DNA from: an uncultured Mediterraneibacter sp.
GTDB taxonomy: Bacteria > Bacillota > Clostridia > Lachnospirales > Lachnospiraceae
DNA length: 41,551 nucleotides
Direction: 5' to 3'
Assembly (NCBI GenBank): GCA_944375765.1
Contig: CALWAR010000085.1
Coordinates: forward strand, 1-41,551
A program made the position numbers and the translations under genes. Positions 24,812 through 33,401 of the stretch are shown here, piece by piece (position 1 is the stretch's first letter; every line of letters starts with the position of its first letter). The notes under the pieces are model-generated. The model did not search any database. It worked only from the letters and a program-made list of their open reading frames with translations, and was not told the DNA's origin.

Positions 24812-25867
24812 ATGATCAGGAGAACGGCAGGGTATCTGGCCGTGATTCTCGTCACGGCGTATTTGTTTTTTATGTATGACGCGGCAGTGCTCTCAGGGGT
24901 ACTCATCTTTTTCCTGCTGTATCCTTTCGCCGCGTGGATATATCTTGCAGCGGCAGGGCGAAGAATTCAGGTGGCTATGGGGAGAGTGCCTCCTTTAGGA
25001 GAAAAGGGGAAGAAGATCCGCGCAGGGATCACTGTGAAGAACAATTCCCCCCGAATGAGCCTCCGGTATGATTTTGCAGTGAGCCTCCGGGACAGCGGAG
25101 GAAAGAAGTGCGGGAAAAGAAGATTCTGCGGCGTGGCGGTCCCCCAGGGTGAGGAGACGGCGTGGCTGGTCTTCGGGACAGATCGTTGCGGAAAAACGCA
25201 GCTAAGTGTGGACGCCGTGAAAGTGTATGACTTCCTGGGTATTTTCTTTAGACGGATAAAGGTGAGAAAGACTGCGCAGGTGAAAGTGATGCCGGAGCTT
25301 AAGCTCATGCCCCTGGAGATCACGCGCAGGACAAGAGAGTTTCAGGCGGATGCGCAGGAGTTTTCGCAGGAAAGACGCGGGGACGACCCGTCTGAGATAT
25401 ATCAGATCCGGGAGTACAGAGAGAGAGATTCTCTCAAGGATATCCACTGGAAGCTGAGCGCAAGGGAAGAAGAACTCATGGTAAAGGAACGGAGCTTCCC
25501 CCTTGGCTGTGTCGTGCTCATTTACATTGATGTTCCAAAAGGAGGGCAGACCGCGTCAGGTTTTTCAAAGATGCTGGAGACAGTGGCATCTCTTTCTATC
25601 ACGCTTGTCTCGGAAAAGTGCATCCACATGGCGGCATGGTACGAAGAGAAGAGCGCAGAGATCGTCCGATGGCGCATTTCCGATGAGGAGAGCGCATATG
25701 ACATGATCTGGAGTCTTATGGAGATACAGCCGTACCGGGACAGGCAGAAAGAAAGAGTGTGCTATGACGATGCGTTTCGCGGGCAGGAATTCGCATCTGT
25801 AGTGACAGTGGACCAGAACGGAAAGATGAAAAAAGACGGAGAAGCATTTGAATATCTGAGGCTGTGA
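24812..25867 (+). CDS. DUF58 domain-containing membrane protein
   Basis: A 351-residue protein with two N-terminal transmembrane segments (about residues 7-25 and 31-48), then a beta-rich extracytoplasmic or cytoplasmic middle part and the DUF58 signature ERRGDDPSEIYQIREYRERD followed by DIHWKLSAREEELMVKE. DUF58 proteins are related to von Willebrand factor A domains and almost always accompany MoxR ATPases. The start at 24812 is four bases after the MoxR stop; a longer in-frame start lies inside the MoxR gene but would disrupt the N-terminal membrane helix pattern. It probably serves as an adaptor between the MoxR ATPase and the transglutaminase protein. Confidence 0.88.
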   Translation: MIRRTAGYLAVILVTAYLFFMYDAAVLSGVLIFFLLYPFAAWIYLAAAGRRIQVAMGRVPPLGEKGKKIRAGITVKNNSPRMSLRYDFAVSLRDSGGKKCGKRRFCGVAVPQGEETAWLVFGTDRCGKTQLSVDAVKVYDFLGIFFRRIKVRKTAQVKVMPELKLMPLEITRRTREFQADAQEFSQERRGDDPSEIYQIREYRERDSLKDIHWKLSAREEELMVKERSFPLGCVVLIYIDVPKGGQTASGFSKMLETVASLSITLVSEKCIHMAAWYEEKSAEIVRWRISDEESAYDMIWSLMEIQPYRDRQKERVCYDDAFRGQEFASVVTVDQNGKMKKDGEAFEYLRL

Positions 25868-25924
25868 CGCCCATGCGGGCTGAGAATGGCAGAGCAGATT
25901 CCGGGAGAACGGGGAGAGTCAGAG

Positions 25925-28003
25925 ATGGGATACAGGCATTCGGGAGTAAAGATATACAAGACGACAGAGAAGAAACAGAAAGACAGGAGAAGCCTGTCAT
26001 TATCAGTGGTCCAGATGCTGACGGTGTGTATCGTGATGATCTTCTGGTGGAATGCAGTTCTGGAAGTGTTTCACATGCCCTTTGACAGAGCGTGGCTGCG
26101 CGGAGGGACTGCCGCCGCCGTACTTCTGCTGGGCGCAGCGGACAGGATGGCCAAAGGAAAGGCAGTTCCCGCCGTCCTGGCGGCTCTGGCGGTCTGTCTC
26201 TGGCTTGGATGGGGTACAATAGTGGAACTGTGCAGTTGGATGGTGCAAAATTATGACACTCTGCTTTCTGCACAGCCGGAGGGGGAACCTGTTTTTAGCT
26301 GCGCTGCCGTGCTGCTTACCGTACCCGTTCTGGAGATTCTGCTGATTGTCCAGAGAACCGGGAGGGGGAAATTCCCGGCAGGACTGATCCTCTGCGCGCC
26401 GTTTATCGCCGCGGCCTGCGCGGGACGGTTCCAGACTGTCCCCACTTCGTGGCTGCTGATCCTGGGAGCCGCCGCATATTTCGCATCGGCAGTGCCGGGA
26501 GCGGGAAGAAAAGTCTCTGCATGGCGGAGCGTCCTTCCGGCAGTGGCAGTCTGCTCCGCCCTGGCGTTTCTCTCTTTTCATGCAGGGAAATACCTGGATA
26601 CCGGGAGGACGGATGAAAGCGGATTCTATCTCCGCATGCGCGGGACGCTCACGACAGAAGTTGTGGGAGGGATCCGCGACCTGGTAAGAGATCTGTCAGG
26701 AGAAGCTGACAGAGAGCGGACTGCTACACATACAGACGAAACGGATGGCCCGACAGAGCAGCAGGAAGTCCCGGCAGAGCAGACAGAAACGGCAGAGGAG
26801 ACGCCCATGGACGACCTGGCGCAGAGTATTTCCGGGGAAACGGCTTTTGAAGATCCGATGCTGTCTGCGGACAGTGGCGCCGTTGATCTGGGAAGCCTTG
26901 CGTATTTTGCTCCGGATCCGGAGACTGCAGGGGTGATCGAAGTGGACGGGATGCCGGAGGATACGGTGTATGTGCCGGAGAGCTGGGGAGTCGTCTACTC
27001 TGATAACAGATGGGAGATGACGGATGAATGGCCGGACGGTCATGAGGGGGAGGAGCTGAGAGAGGAATGTAGAGTAAGCCCTCCTGGATTACAGGGTGTT
27101 CTGATGGAACTGTGCGGCGAATGGGAAGGACAGCCGATGGATACGGTCAGTACAGAAATCAGCCGGGAGCTTGCAGGGCGCGCCGTCTATGACACGCACC
27201 CCGGCGCTACTCCTGCGGGAAAGGATTTTGTGGAATATTTTCTTTTTGAAAATCAGAGGGGATTTTGCGTGCATTTTGCGACGGCTGCCACACTGATGTA
27301 CCGGTACTGCGGGTATCCGGCCAGATATGTGACGGGATATGCGGTGCCGCCGTCTGCCTTTCGGCAGAATGAGGCCGGAGGATATGAGGCGCAGATCACC
27401 GGAGAGATGGGACATGCATGGTGTCAGGTGTACAGCGCAGAGACCGGGGAATGGCTGGATATGGAGCATACGCCTCCGTCTCCCGATGACAGTTCCGGAC
27501 AGCCTCCTGCCGCAAGCCTCGACAGGGCGGATGTGATCGCAGGACAGGGCGTGCCCCGGACGCTGGCCGTGATACTTGCTTCTCTTCCGGGATGGTCTCT
27601 GCCGGTCCTGGCTGCAGCCGCGCTGTGCGTGATCATCTTTTTTGTCCAGGCGGCGCTGCGAACGGCAGGACGGGAGAGAATGTTTCGGAAAAAGGCCGGA
27701 GGAGAGGGAATACGCCGGATGTACGGCGCGATCATAAAAACAGCTCAGATACAAGGCGCAGGGATCGGCGGAGCCATGGATGAAAATGTACCGGAAAAGC
27801 TGCACGCAAAATACCCTGAACTGTCAGAGGAAGAATGGAAATGGGCGTACGGCTGTGTGATGGAAAATCTTTTCTACTATCCCGGCAATGAGAAACAAGA
27901 CTGGGAAAGAATGAGGAAGATATATGCCCGGTTCCGAAAGACAGCGCTTGGACAAATGAATCCGGGACAGAGATGGATATACAGATATGTGCGCTGCCTG
28001 TGA
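25925..28003 (+). CDS. Transglutaminase-like membrane protein
   Basis: A 692-residue protein completing the MoxR-DUF58-transglutaminase operon. There are about six N-terminal transmembrane segments within residues 25-215, then an extracellular region with a low-complexity Thr/Glu stretch (TDETDGPTEQQEVPAEQTET, about residues 270-290). The transglutaminase core follows: catalytic Cys in QRGFCVHFATAATLM, His in GEMGHAWCQVY, and EWLDMEHTPPSP where the third acidic residue lies. A last transmembrane helix (LPVLAAAALCVIIFFVQAAL) leads to a cytoplasmic tail. The fold suggests a papain-like protease or crosslinker at the cell surface; the substrate is unknown. The ATG at 25925 has GGGGAG eight bases upstream; ATG 25886 is a less supported alternative. 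Confidence 0.88.
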   Translation: MGYRHSGVKIYKTTEKKQKDRRSLSLSVVQMLTVCIVMIFWWNAVLEVFHMPFDRAWLRGGTAAAVLLLGAADRMAKGKAVPAVLAALAVCLWLGWGTIVELCSWMVQNYDTLLSAQPEGEPVFSCAAVLLTVPVLEILLIVQRTGRGKFPAGLILCAPFIAAACAGRFQTVPTSWLLILGAAAYFASAVPGAGRKVSAWRSVLPAVAVCSALAFLSFHAGKYLDTGRTDESGFYLRMRGTLTTEVVGGIRDLVRDLSGEADRERTATHTDETDGPTEQQEVPAEQTETAEETPMDDLAQSISGETAFEDPMLSADSGAVDLGSLAYFAPDPETAGVIEVDGMPEDTVYVPESWGVVYSDNRWEMTDEWPDGHEGEELREECRVSPPGLQGVLMELCGEWEGQPMDTVSTEISRELAGRAVYDTHPGATPAGKDFVEYFLFENQRGFCVHFATAATLMYRYCGYPARYVTGYAVPPSAFRQNEAGGYEAQITGEMGHAWCQVYSAETGEWLDMEHTPPSPDDSSGQPPAASLDRADVIAGQGVPRTLAVILASLPGWSLPVLAAAALCVIIFFVQAALRTAGRERMFRKKAGGEGIRRMYGAIIKTAQIQGAGIGGAMDENVPEKLHAKYPELSEEEWKWAYGCVMENLFYYPGNEKQDWERMRKIYARFRKTALGQMNPGQRWIYRYVRCL

Positions 28004-28016
28004 GCAGCGCACATAT
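27985..28016. terminator. 13-bp perfect stem-loop at the 3' end of the transglutaminase gene
   Basis: ATATGTGCGCTGC (27985-27997) and GCAGCGCACATAT (28004-28016) pair perfectly around CTGTGA, whose last three bases are the transglutaminase stop codon. It lies between convergent transcription units. No T-tract follows on either strand, so it may be a bidirectional end or an mRNA-stabilising structure. Confidence 0.5.
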
Positions 28017-28060
28017 ATCGGGTGCCTATATACAGATATCTGAATCGGGGGACTTTGCGG

Positions 28061-29482
28061 TCAGAACCGGAAGTCTCTTCTGTTGTCCTGTTCGATCAGT
28101 CTGAGGTTTTCAAGCACAACAGCGCGTGCTTTTTCGTTCGGAACGTTGAGCGTTTCTTTTTCGATCAGCCTGTCGCCGATCGCTTTTGTCTCAGGCGATG
28201 CATAATCCATCAGATATTCTTTCAACGTCATCAGGGCATTGGGATGGCAGCAGTTCTGGATCTGACCGCTCTTGCACAGAGACATGAACCGGTCGCCGGT
28301 CCGCCCCTCCCGGTAGCATGCAGTGCAGAAGCTCGGGATGTAGTCCATCTCCATGAGCCAGCGCACGACTTCGTCCAGTGTGCGGTTGTCGCTGACGTCG
28401 AACTGCTCGGACTTCTCATCTTCCGGCTCCTGTTCATAATAGCCGCCGACACTCGTTCTGGAGCCGCCGCTGATCTGGGAGATGCCAAGATGCAGAACGC
28501 GCTCTCTCGTCTTCTGATTCTCTCTTGTAGAGATGATCATACCGGTATACGGAACGGCAATGCGGATGCAGGCAACAATCTTGGCGAATGTGTCATCGTC
28601 GATGCCATTGTCAAAATCGCCGGGATCGATGTCGTCTGCGTGTTTTAGTCTGGGCACGCTGATCGTATGCGGGCCGACGCCAAAAGCTGCCTCCAGATGT
28701 TCCGCGTGCATCAGAAGCCCTGCAAATTCGTAGCGGTATTTGTCCAGGCCAAAGAGAACGCCAAGTCCCACATCGTCGATACCTCCCTCCATCGCCCGGT
28801 CCATAGCCTCTGTGTGATAGTTGTAGTCGTGTTTCGGCCCTGTCGGGTGGAGCTCCAGATAGCTCTCTTTGTGATAGGTCTCCTGGAAGAGGATATAGGT
28901 TCCGATCCCGGCTTCTTTGAGAAGACGGTAATTGTCGACGGTGGTCGCCGCGATGTTGATATTGACGCGGCGGATGGCGCCGTTTTTATGCTTAATGCTG
29001 TAGATGGTCTCGATAGACTTGAGATAGTACTCCATCGTATTTCTTACCGGATCTTCTCCGGCTTCCAGGGCAAGGCGCTTGTGGCCCATATCCTGGAGCG
29101 CGATGACTTCTCTTCGGATATCCTCCTGGGAGAGCTGCTTCCTGGGGATGTGTTTGTTCTTTGCGTGGTACGGGCAGTAGGTGCAGCCGTTGATACAGTA
29201 ATTGGACAGATACAGCGGCGCGAACATGACGATGCGGTTCCCGTAGAAATCTTTTTTGATCTGTTCTGCCAGCCTGTAGATCTCTTCGTTTTTTTCTTCC
29301 AGAGGACAGGCGAGAAGAACGGAAGCCTCTCTGTGCGAGAGTCCTTTTCTCTTTTTCGCTTTCTCGATGATCGAATCGATCAGTTCGATATTTTCTTTAT
29401 TTTCGTCTGCATAGGCGAGCGTCTCCAGGATCTCGCCGTGATCGATGAAATCATCTGCACATTTAGAATTTACATCATACAT
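28061..29482 (-). CDS. hydG: [FeFe]-hydrogenase H-cluster radical SAM maturase HydG
   Basis: A 473-residue radical SAM enzyme that splits tyrosine to give the CO and cyanide ligands (as an Fe(CO)2CN synthon) for the hydrogenase active site. The SAM cluster motif is CINGCTYC (Cys96, Cys100, Cys103). The C-terminal second-cluster motif is CTACYREGRTGDRFM plus the downstream Cys pair in GQIQNCCHPNAL, which distinguishes HydG from tyrosine lyase ThiH. ALEAGEDP and LFQETYHKESYLELHPTGPK are HydG-typical. The start is at ATG 29482, with GGAGG eight bases upstream; a longer frame to 29503 lacks support. It is the last gene of the TM1266-hydE-hydG operon, 41 bases after hydE. Confidence 0.96.
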   Translation of the reverse strand: MYDVNSKCADDFIDHGEILETLAYADENKENIELIDSIIEKAKKRKGLSHREASVLLACPLEEKNEEIYRLAEQIKKDFYGNRIVMFAPLYLSNYCINGCTYCPYHAKNKHIPRKQLSQEDIRREVIALQDMGHKRLALEAGEDPVRNTMEYYLKSIETIYSIKHKNGAIRRVNINIAATTVDNYRLLKEAGIGTYILFQETYHKESYLELHPTGPKHDYNYHTEAMDRAMEGGIDDVGLGVLFGLDKYRYEFAGLLMHAEHLEAAFGVGPHTISVPRLKHADDIDPGDFDNGIDDDTFAKIVACIRIAVPYTGMIISTRENQKTRERVLHLGISQISGGSRTSVGGYYEQEPEDEKSEQFDVSDNRTLDEVVRWLMEMDYIPSFCTACYREGRTGDRFMSLCKSGQIQNCCHPNALMTLKEYLMDYASPETKAIGDRLIEKETLNVPNEKARAVVLENLRLIEQDNRRDFRF

Positions 29483-29523
29483 TATGGATTCCTCCTGTCT
29501 CAATATTTTTATCTTTTGTTTTT

Positions 29524-30591
29524 TCAGATGTTCTGTGAGTCGCCTCTGCTTACGACGATATGATAGCCGATCTTCTCCATCCTCGATTTCAGTTTGTTCA
29601 GGCCTTCCGCAGCCTCGTCGCCGGTGCCGAGTTTGTTGTCATACAGCAGATATTTCTTTCTGACTTGTATCGGCGAGAGATTTGGCATGACCACATTGGC
29701 CCCGGCGAGGACTCCTCTCTCCCTGCCGTCCTCTGTTATCGTTCCCAGAGCCGTGGTGGCGGGGAGCAGTACGCGGGGCAGAAGAAGCCTGACCAGGCCG
29801 AGCATATAGACGGTCAGTTCGGCAGTTCCTCCGGGCATATGCGAAAAAGGCGTCGCATGGTGGGGGATAAAAGGTCCGATCCCTACCATCTGGGGATTCA
29901 GCCGCGTAAGAAACAGCATGTCGTCCGCAAGATTTTCAGGCGTCTGATACGGGGAGCCTACCATAAAGCCGGTCCCTACCTGATAGCCGATCTTTTTCAG
30001 ATCCCACAGACATTTCTGCCGGTGTGAAGCAGAGAGCGCGGGCGGGTGGAGCCTGCCGTAATGCCCGGCCTCATATGTCTCATGGCGGAGCAGATACCGG
30101 TCAGCGCCGGCATCATAGAGTCTTTTGTAACTGTCATAAGAGCGCTCACCTACGGAGAGGGTGAGAGCGCAGTCGGGGAACTGCGCGCGGATCGCAGCGA
30201 TGATATCGCAGAGCCTTTCGTCGGTAAACCATCCGTCCTCTCCGCCCTGCAGGACAAATGTCCTAAAACCGAGACGATACCCCTCTTCGCAGCAGGCGAG
30301 GATATCTTCTTTTGTAAGCCGGTATCGCAGGACGTCTGTATTACTTTTGCGGATGCCGCAGTAATAGCAGTCGTTCCGGCAGTAGTTCGTGAACTCGATC
30401 AGGCCCCGGATATAGATGTCCCGGCCATAACAGCGGATGCGGACGTCCTGTGCAAGCTCGAAGAGATACTCTGCGGCCGCAGGGGTGCGCTCCCGGATGA
30501 GTTCCGTCCATTCGCTGCGATTAAGCTCACGCGTCAGGCAGAGTTTATCGATCAGCGCTTTTACTTTCTGTTCTCTGTCTCCGGGCGTCAT
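29524..30591 (-). CDS. hydE: [FeFe]-hydrogenase H-cluster radical SAM maturase HydE
   Basis: A 355-residue radical SAM TIM-barrel enzyme that acts with HydG and HydF in building the 2Fe subcluster (dithiomethylamine bridge) of [FeFe] hydrogenase. The SAM cluster motif is CRNDCYYC (Cys71, Cys75, Cys78). Other family blocks are IRGLIEFTNYCRNDCYYCGI, FVLQGGEDGWFTDE, LRHETYEAGHYGRLHP and GTGFMVGSPYQTPENLADD. The conserved C-terminal ATTALGTITEDGRERGVLAG matches HydE rather than biotin synthase. The ATG overlaps the end of the regulator gene by four bases (ATGA), so the two are coupled. Confidence 0.96.
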   Translation of the reverse strand: MTPGDREQKVKALIDKLCLTRELNRSEWTELIRERTPAAAEYLFELAQDVRIRCYGRDIYIRGLIEFTNYCRNDCYYCGIRKSNTDVLRYRLTKEDILACCEEGYRLGFRTFVLQGGEDGWFTDERLCDIIAAIRAQFPDCALTLSVGERSYDSYKRLYDAGADRYLLRHETYEAGHYGRLHPPALSASHRQKCLWDLKKIGYQVGTGFMVGSPYQTPENLADDMLFLTRLNPQMVGIGPFIPHHATPFSHMPGGTAELTVYMLGLVRLLLPRVLLPATTALGTITEDGRERGVLAGANVVMPNLSPIQVRKKYLLYDNKLGTGDEAAEGLNKLKSRMEKIGYHIVVSRGDSQNI

Positions 30592-30836
30592 GCGTTCTTC
30601 CCGTAGATCGTCTTCGTGCTCACGCCGGGAAGCATCCCCAGTTTGCCGGAGAGAGCGCTGATGACGTTGTTCGGGGCGTCCATCGCCACGCTGATGACGT
30701 GGAGCCCTTTTTCCCTGTAAGGGATACCCATTCTGCCGATCACATATTCCCCGTATTCGCTCAGCAGATGGTTGAGTCCATCGACAGAATCCCGCGACTC
30801 GAGGATGATGCCGACAAGTGCGATTCTTGTTTCCAT
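30588..30836 (-). CDS. TM1266-family iron-only hydrogenase system putative regulator
   Basis: An 82-residue protein with an ACT/NikR-C-like ferredoxin fold: ETRIALVGIILESRDSVDGL, a central GEYVIGRMGIPYREKGLHVI and a C-terminal VISALSGKLGMLPGVSTKTI. This is the TM1266 family, found almost only next to hyd maturation genes in Firmicutes and Thermotoga and named a putative regulator; its ligand and target have not been established. There is no DNA-binding helix-turn-helix. AAGGAG sits eight bases upstream of ATG 30836. It is the first gene of the operon and shares ATGA with hydE. A structured leader lies upstream at 30918-31102. Confidence 0.9.
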   Translation of the reverse strand: METRIALVGIILESRDSVDGLNHLLSEYGEYVIGRMGIPYREKGLHVISVAMDAPNNVISALSGKLGMLPGVSTKTIYGKNA

Positions 30837-30917
30837 GATATGATCTCCTTATGTTGTATCTTTTTACGTTCTGGCTGCAGGCAGCCCTGCCGAAAATATC
30901 CCGGCAAAGTGTCCCGA

Positions 30918-30945
30918 CAAAATAAAAAGCGCCGTTTCAGGCGCT
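30918..30945 (-). terminator. Intrinsic terminator upstream of the TM1266-hydE-hydG operon
   Basis: AGCGCC-TGAAAC-GGCGCT (minus strand) is a 6-bp GC-rich stem with a 6-base loop, followed by TTTTATTTTG. It reads on the minus strand, where no gene ends, about 80 bases before the TM1266 gene. That position fits a leader attenuator or the end of a small RNA. Confidence 0.7.
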
Positions 30946-31102
30946 TGGATACAGATAAAAATGAAACAGGCAGGGAATGAACAGACAGCAGAGCGCTTAG
31001 GGCCGCTCTTTCTGACGATCTCCCGTGTTCTGTGCGGATGATCCGGTATCTGCGCCTTCCTGCTCAGGACGTGCAGCCGCCTTTGCAGTCAGAACGTATG
31101 TT
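30918..31102 (-). ncRNA. Candidate structured leader RNA (riboswitch-like) of the hydE/hydG operon
   Basis: Minus-strand RNA from the promoter at 31109-31137 would start near 31102 and run to a clear intrinsic terminator at 30945-30918, before the operon's first ribosome binding site. A possible closing stem pairs TTCTGAC (5' part) with GTCAGAA. Inside are short hairpins (TCCTG/CAGGA and GGA/TCC around 31033-31067) and AGAGCG/CGCTCT (31009-30990) with an 8-base loop. GTTTCA upstream is complementary to the terminator loop TGAAAC, and AGCGCT upstream can pair with the terminator stem, so an antiterminator is possible. I do not recognise a known riboswitch class. An alternative is a short open frame (31140 to 31000). 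Confidence 0.4.
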
Positions 31103-31108
31103 GTGATA

Positions 31109-31137
31109 AGTATAACACGACGAAAGACAAGAAACAA
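31109..31137 (-). promoter_or_regulatory. Predicted sigma-A promoter of the hydE/hydG leader
   Basis: Minus strand TTGTTT (31137-31132) and TATACT (31114-31109) with a 17-base spacer. It fires into the candidate leader RNA. Confidence 0.55.
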
Positions 31138-31196
31138 GAATCACGGATTGATTTTCTTACTGTCAGAGGATAAAATAAGAAAAGGAGGCGAGGAAT

Positions 31197-31469
31197 ATGT
31201 CAGAAGTGAGAAAACATATTGTATTTCATGGAAGAGTACAGGGAGTGGGGTTCCGGTATACTGCAAAATACCTTGCCCAGTCTCTGGAACTTACAGGATG
31301 GGTGCAGAATGAATGGGACGGCACAGTCACCCTTGAAGTGCAGGGGCGCGACGCTCTCATCAACAAGCTGCTCGTAGGACTCAGTCATAACCAGTTTATC
31401 TCGATCGACTGGATCGATACGAAAGAGATTCCGCTGGAAGAGGGTGAGAAAGCATTTTCGGTACGATAA
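31197..31469 (+). CDS. acyP: Acylphosphatase
   Basis: A 90-residue acylphosphatase, which hydrolyses carboxyl-phosphate bonds of small acyl phosphates. The active-site loop GRVQGVGFRYTAKYLA carries the catalytic Arg (GFRY), and the catalytic Asn is in GWVQNEWDGTV. Both are intact, and the length is exactly that of the family. AAAGGAGG lies about eight bases before ATG 31197. proC starts 38 bases after its stop in the same direction, so they are probably co-transcribed. Confidence 0.95.
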   Translation: MSEVRKHIVFHGRVQGVGFRYTAKYLAQSLELTGWVQNEWDGTVTLEVQGRDALINKLLVGLSHNQFISIDWIDTKEIPLEEGEKAFSVR

Positions 31470-31507
31470 TTAAGAGAATGCAGAGAATTGGAGAAGGAGA
31501 CGCAACA

Positions 31508-32314
31508 ATGTCACAGGAGAAGAAACTTGGGTTTATCGGAACAGGAAATATGGCGGGAGCCATTATGGGAGGTATTATCAAAAACGAGATATTCCGTCCG
31601 GAGGAGATCATCGGCGCCGACATATCTCCGTCCGGACGCGACAGAGTGAAAAATACTTACGGTATCAGCGTGACAGATAATAACCGGGAGGCTGCGGAAC
31701 AGTCGGAAGTGCTCATACTTTCGGTAAAGCCGCAGTATTATGCCGACACGATTGCAGAGATCAGAGACTGTATCAGTGAGGCTCAACTGATCATCACGAT
31801 CGCGCCGGGCAAGACTCTCGCATGGCTTGAAGAGCAGTTTGGAAAGCTGGTGAAGATCGTGCGCACCATGCCGAACACGCCGGCGCTCGTGGGCGAGGGC
31901 ATGACTGCGGCGTGCGCGAACCGGTATGTGACAGACCGCGAGAAAGAGTATGCGCTGAGGATCCTCGGCTCTTTTGGAAAGGTCGAGACTGTGCCGGAGC
32001 ATCTGATCGACGCCGTTGTCGCAGTGAGCGGAAGTTCGCCGGCCTATGTGTTCATGCTCATAGAAGCCATGGCGGACGCGGCTGTGTCCGGAGGGATGCC
32101 AAGGCCTCAGGCATATCAGTTCGCAGCGCAGGCAGTCTTCGGAAGTGCAAAGATGGTGATGGAGACAGGAAAACATCCCGGCGAACTCAAAGACATGGTA
32201 TGCTCTCCTGCGGGGACTACGATCGAAGCAGTCAGAGTCCTGGAAGAGAGGGGATTTAGAAGCGCTGTGATCGAGGCGATGAAAGCCTGCGCAGACGTGT
32301 CTGCAAATATGTAA
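31508..32314 (+). CDS. proC: Pyrroline-5-carboxylate reductase
   Basis: A 268-residue enzyme for the last step of proline synthesis, NAD(P)H reduction of 1-pyrroline-5-carboxylate. The Rossmann motif GFIGTGNMAGAIMGG is at the N-terminus, followed by LSVKPQYY, RTMPNTPALVGEGM, the substrate-binding VAVSGSSPAYVFMLIEAMAD and the C-terminal signature LKDMVCSPAGTTIEAVRVLE of ProC. The start is set at ATG 31508, with AAGGAG eight bases upstream; a longer frame from 31478 has no binding site. It is flanked by acyP and trxB in one direction. Confidence 0.96.
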   Translation: MSQEKKLGFIGTGNMAGAIMGGIIKNEIFRPEEIIGADISPSGRDRVKNTYGISVTDNNREAAEQSEVLILSVKPQYYADTIAEIRDCISEAQLIITIAPGKTLAWLEEQFGKLVKIVRTMPNTPALVGEGMTAACANRYVTDREKEYALRILGSFGKVETVPEHLIDAVVAVSGSSPAYVFMLIEAMADAAVSGGMPRPQAYQFAAQAVFGSAKMVMETGKHPGELKDMVCSPAGTTIEAVRVLEERGFRSAVIEAMKACADVSANM

Positions 32315-32359
32315 GAATCAGGCGGGGATACGCCTGAATGTGGAAAGGAATGGTCATAT

Positions 32360-33283
32360 ATGAACAGAACAGAAAATATTTTTGATATCGGGATCATCGG
32401 CGGGGGAACCGCCGGAATGACGGCTGCGATCTACGGACAGCGCGCCGGGAAGCAGACGGTGATCGTCGAGGGAAGTACATTCGGCGGGCAGATCACTTCT
32501 TCGCCGAACGTGGAAAATTATCCGGGCATCGCAAGTGTGAGCGGCAGTGAATTCTCCATGAACCTTCTCGATCAGGCGACAAAGCTTGGCGCGGAGACTG
32601 TCATGGATCAGGTGACGGGGCTACGTGACGAGGACGGTGTTAAAGTGATCGAGACCGCCGGAAAAGAATATCCGTGCAAAAGCATCATACTTGCTACCGG
32701 TGTGACGCACCGCCATCTCGGCGTGCCCAACGAAGAGCGACTGACAGGAGCGGGGGTATCCTACTGCGCTACATGTGACGGCATGTTCTTCCGGGGAAAG
32801 GACGTGGCCGTTGTCGGCGGAGGGAGCACGGCCCTGCAGGATGCGGAATTTCTGTCAAATTACTGCAATAAAGTGTATCTCATCCACCGCAGGGATGAAT
32901 TCCGTGGAGAGGACAGCATCGTCAGACGGCTTGAGGGCAAAGACAACGTAGAGTTCGTCCTCAGCACAACAGTGAAAGAGATCATCGGAAATACCGCGGT
33001 CGAGCGGCTGATTCTGAACAATAAAAAGACAGGAAAAGAATATAAACTGGAAGTGTCCGGCGTGTTCATCGCTGTGGGGCAGATCCCCCAGAACGAAAAA
33101 TTTGCCGACACTGTAAAACTGGATGAAAGCGGATTCATCCTCGCAGCCGAGGATTGCGTCACCTCTCATCCGGGTATCTTCGCAGCGGGCGACTGCCGGA
33201 CGAAAGAAGTAAGACAACTCACGACAGCAGCCGCCGACGGGGCTGTGGCAGCACTGGCGGCGTGCAAATATATAGCGGAATAA
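32360..33283 (+). CDS. trxB: Thioredoxin reductase
   Basis: A 307-residue flavoprotein that passes electrons from NADPH to thioredoxin. FAD-binding GIIGGGTAGMTAAIYGQRAG is at residues 11-30, the redox-active CATC at residues 136-139 within SYCATCDGMFF, the NADPH-binding VVGGGSTALQDAEFLSNYC, and the C-terminal FAD motif GIFAAGDCRTKEVRQLTTAA. Length and motif order are standard. GGAAAGGAATGG precedes the start at 32360. It is followed by the large inverted repeat at 33402, where its transcript probably ends. Confidence 0.94.
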   Translation: MNRTENIFDIGIIGGGTAGMTAAIYGQRAGKQTVIVEGSTFGGQITSSPNVENYPGIASVSGSEFSMNLLDQATKLGAETVMDQVTGLRDEDGVKVIETAGKEYPCKSIILATGVTHRHLGVPNEERLTGAGVSYCATCDGMFFRGKDVAVVGGGSTALQDAEFLSNYCNKVYLIHRRDEFRGEDSIVRRLEGKDNVEFVLSTTVKEIIGNTAVERLILNNKKTGKEYKLEVSGVFIAVGQIPQNEKFADTVKLDESGFILAAEDCVTSHPGIFAAGDCRTKEVRQLTTAAADGAVAALAACKYIAE

Positions 33284-33401
33284 ATTCGTGTTTGCCGGAT
33301 TGAATACCGATGATACAAGGTATGAAAACGGAAAGAGAGAGACTCTGAAATACTTCTTTGAGAGGGCTGGTATGTGATTCGGGCTCCGCTCCATAATCTG
33401 A

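Noticed and set aside
28667..29563. 298-codon open frame on the plus strand opposite hydG
   Set aside because: It mirrors the codon pattern of hydG, has no ribosome binding site and resembles no protein; it is an antisense shadow.
30837..31196. Known riboswitch classes (TPP, FMN, cobalamin, SAM, c-di-GMP, T-box, SRP RNA) in the hyd leader
   Set aside because: None of their conserved core motifs were found when read on the minus strand.
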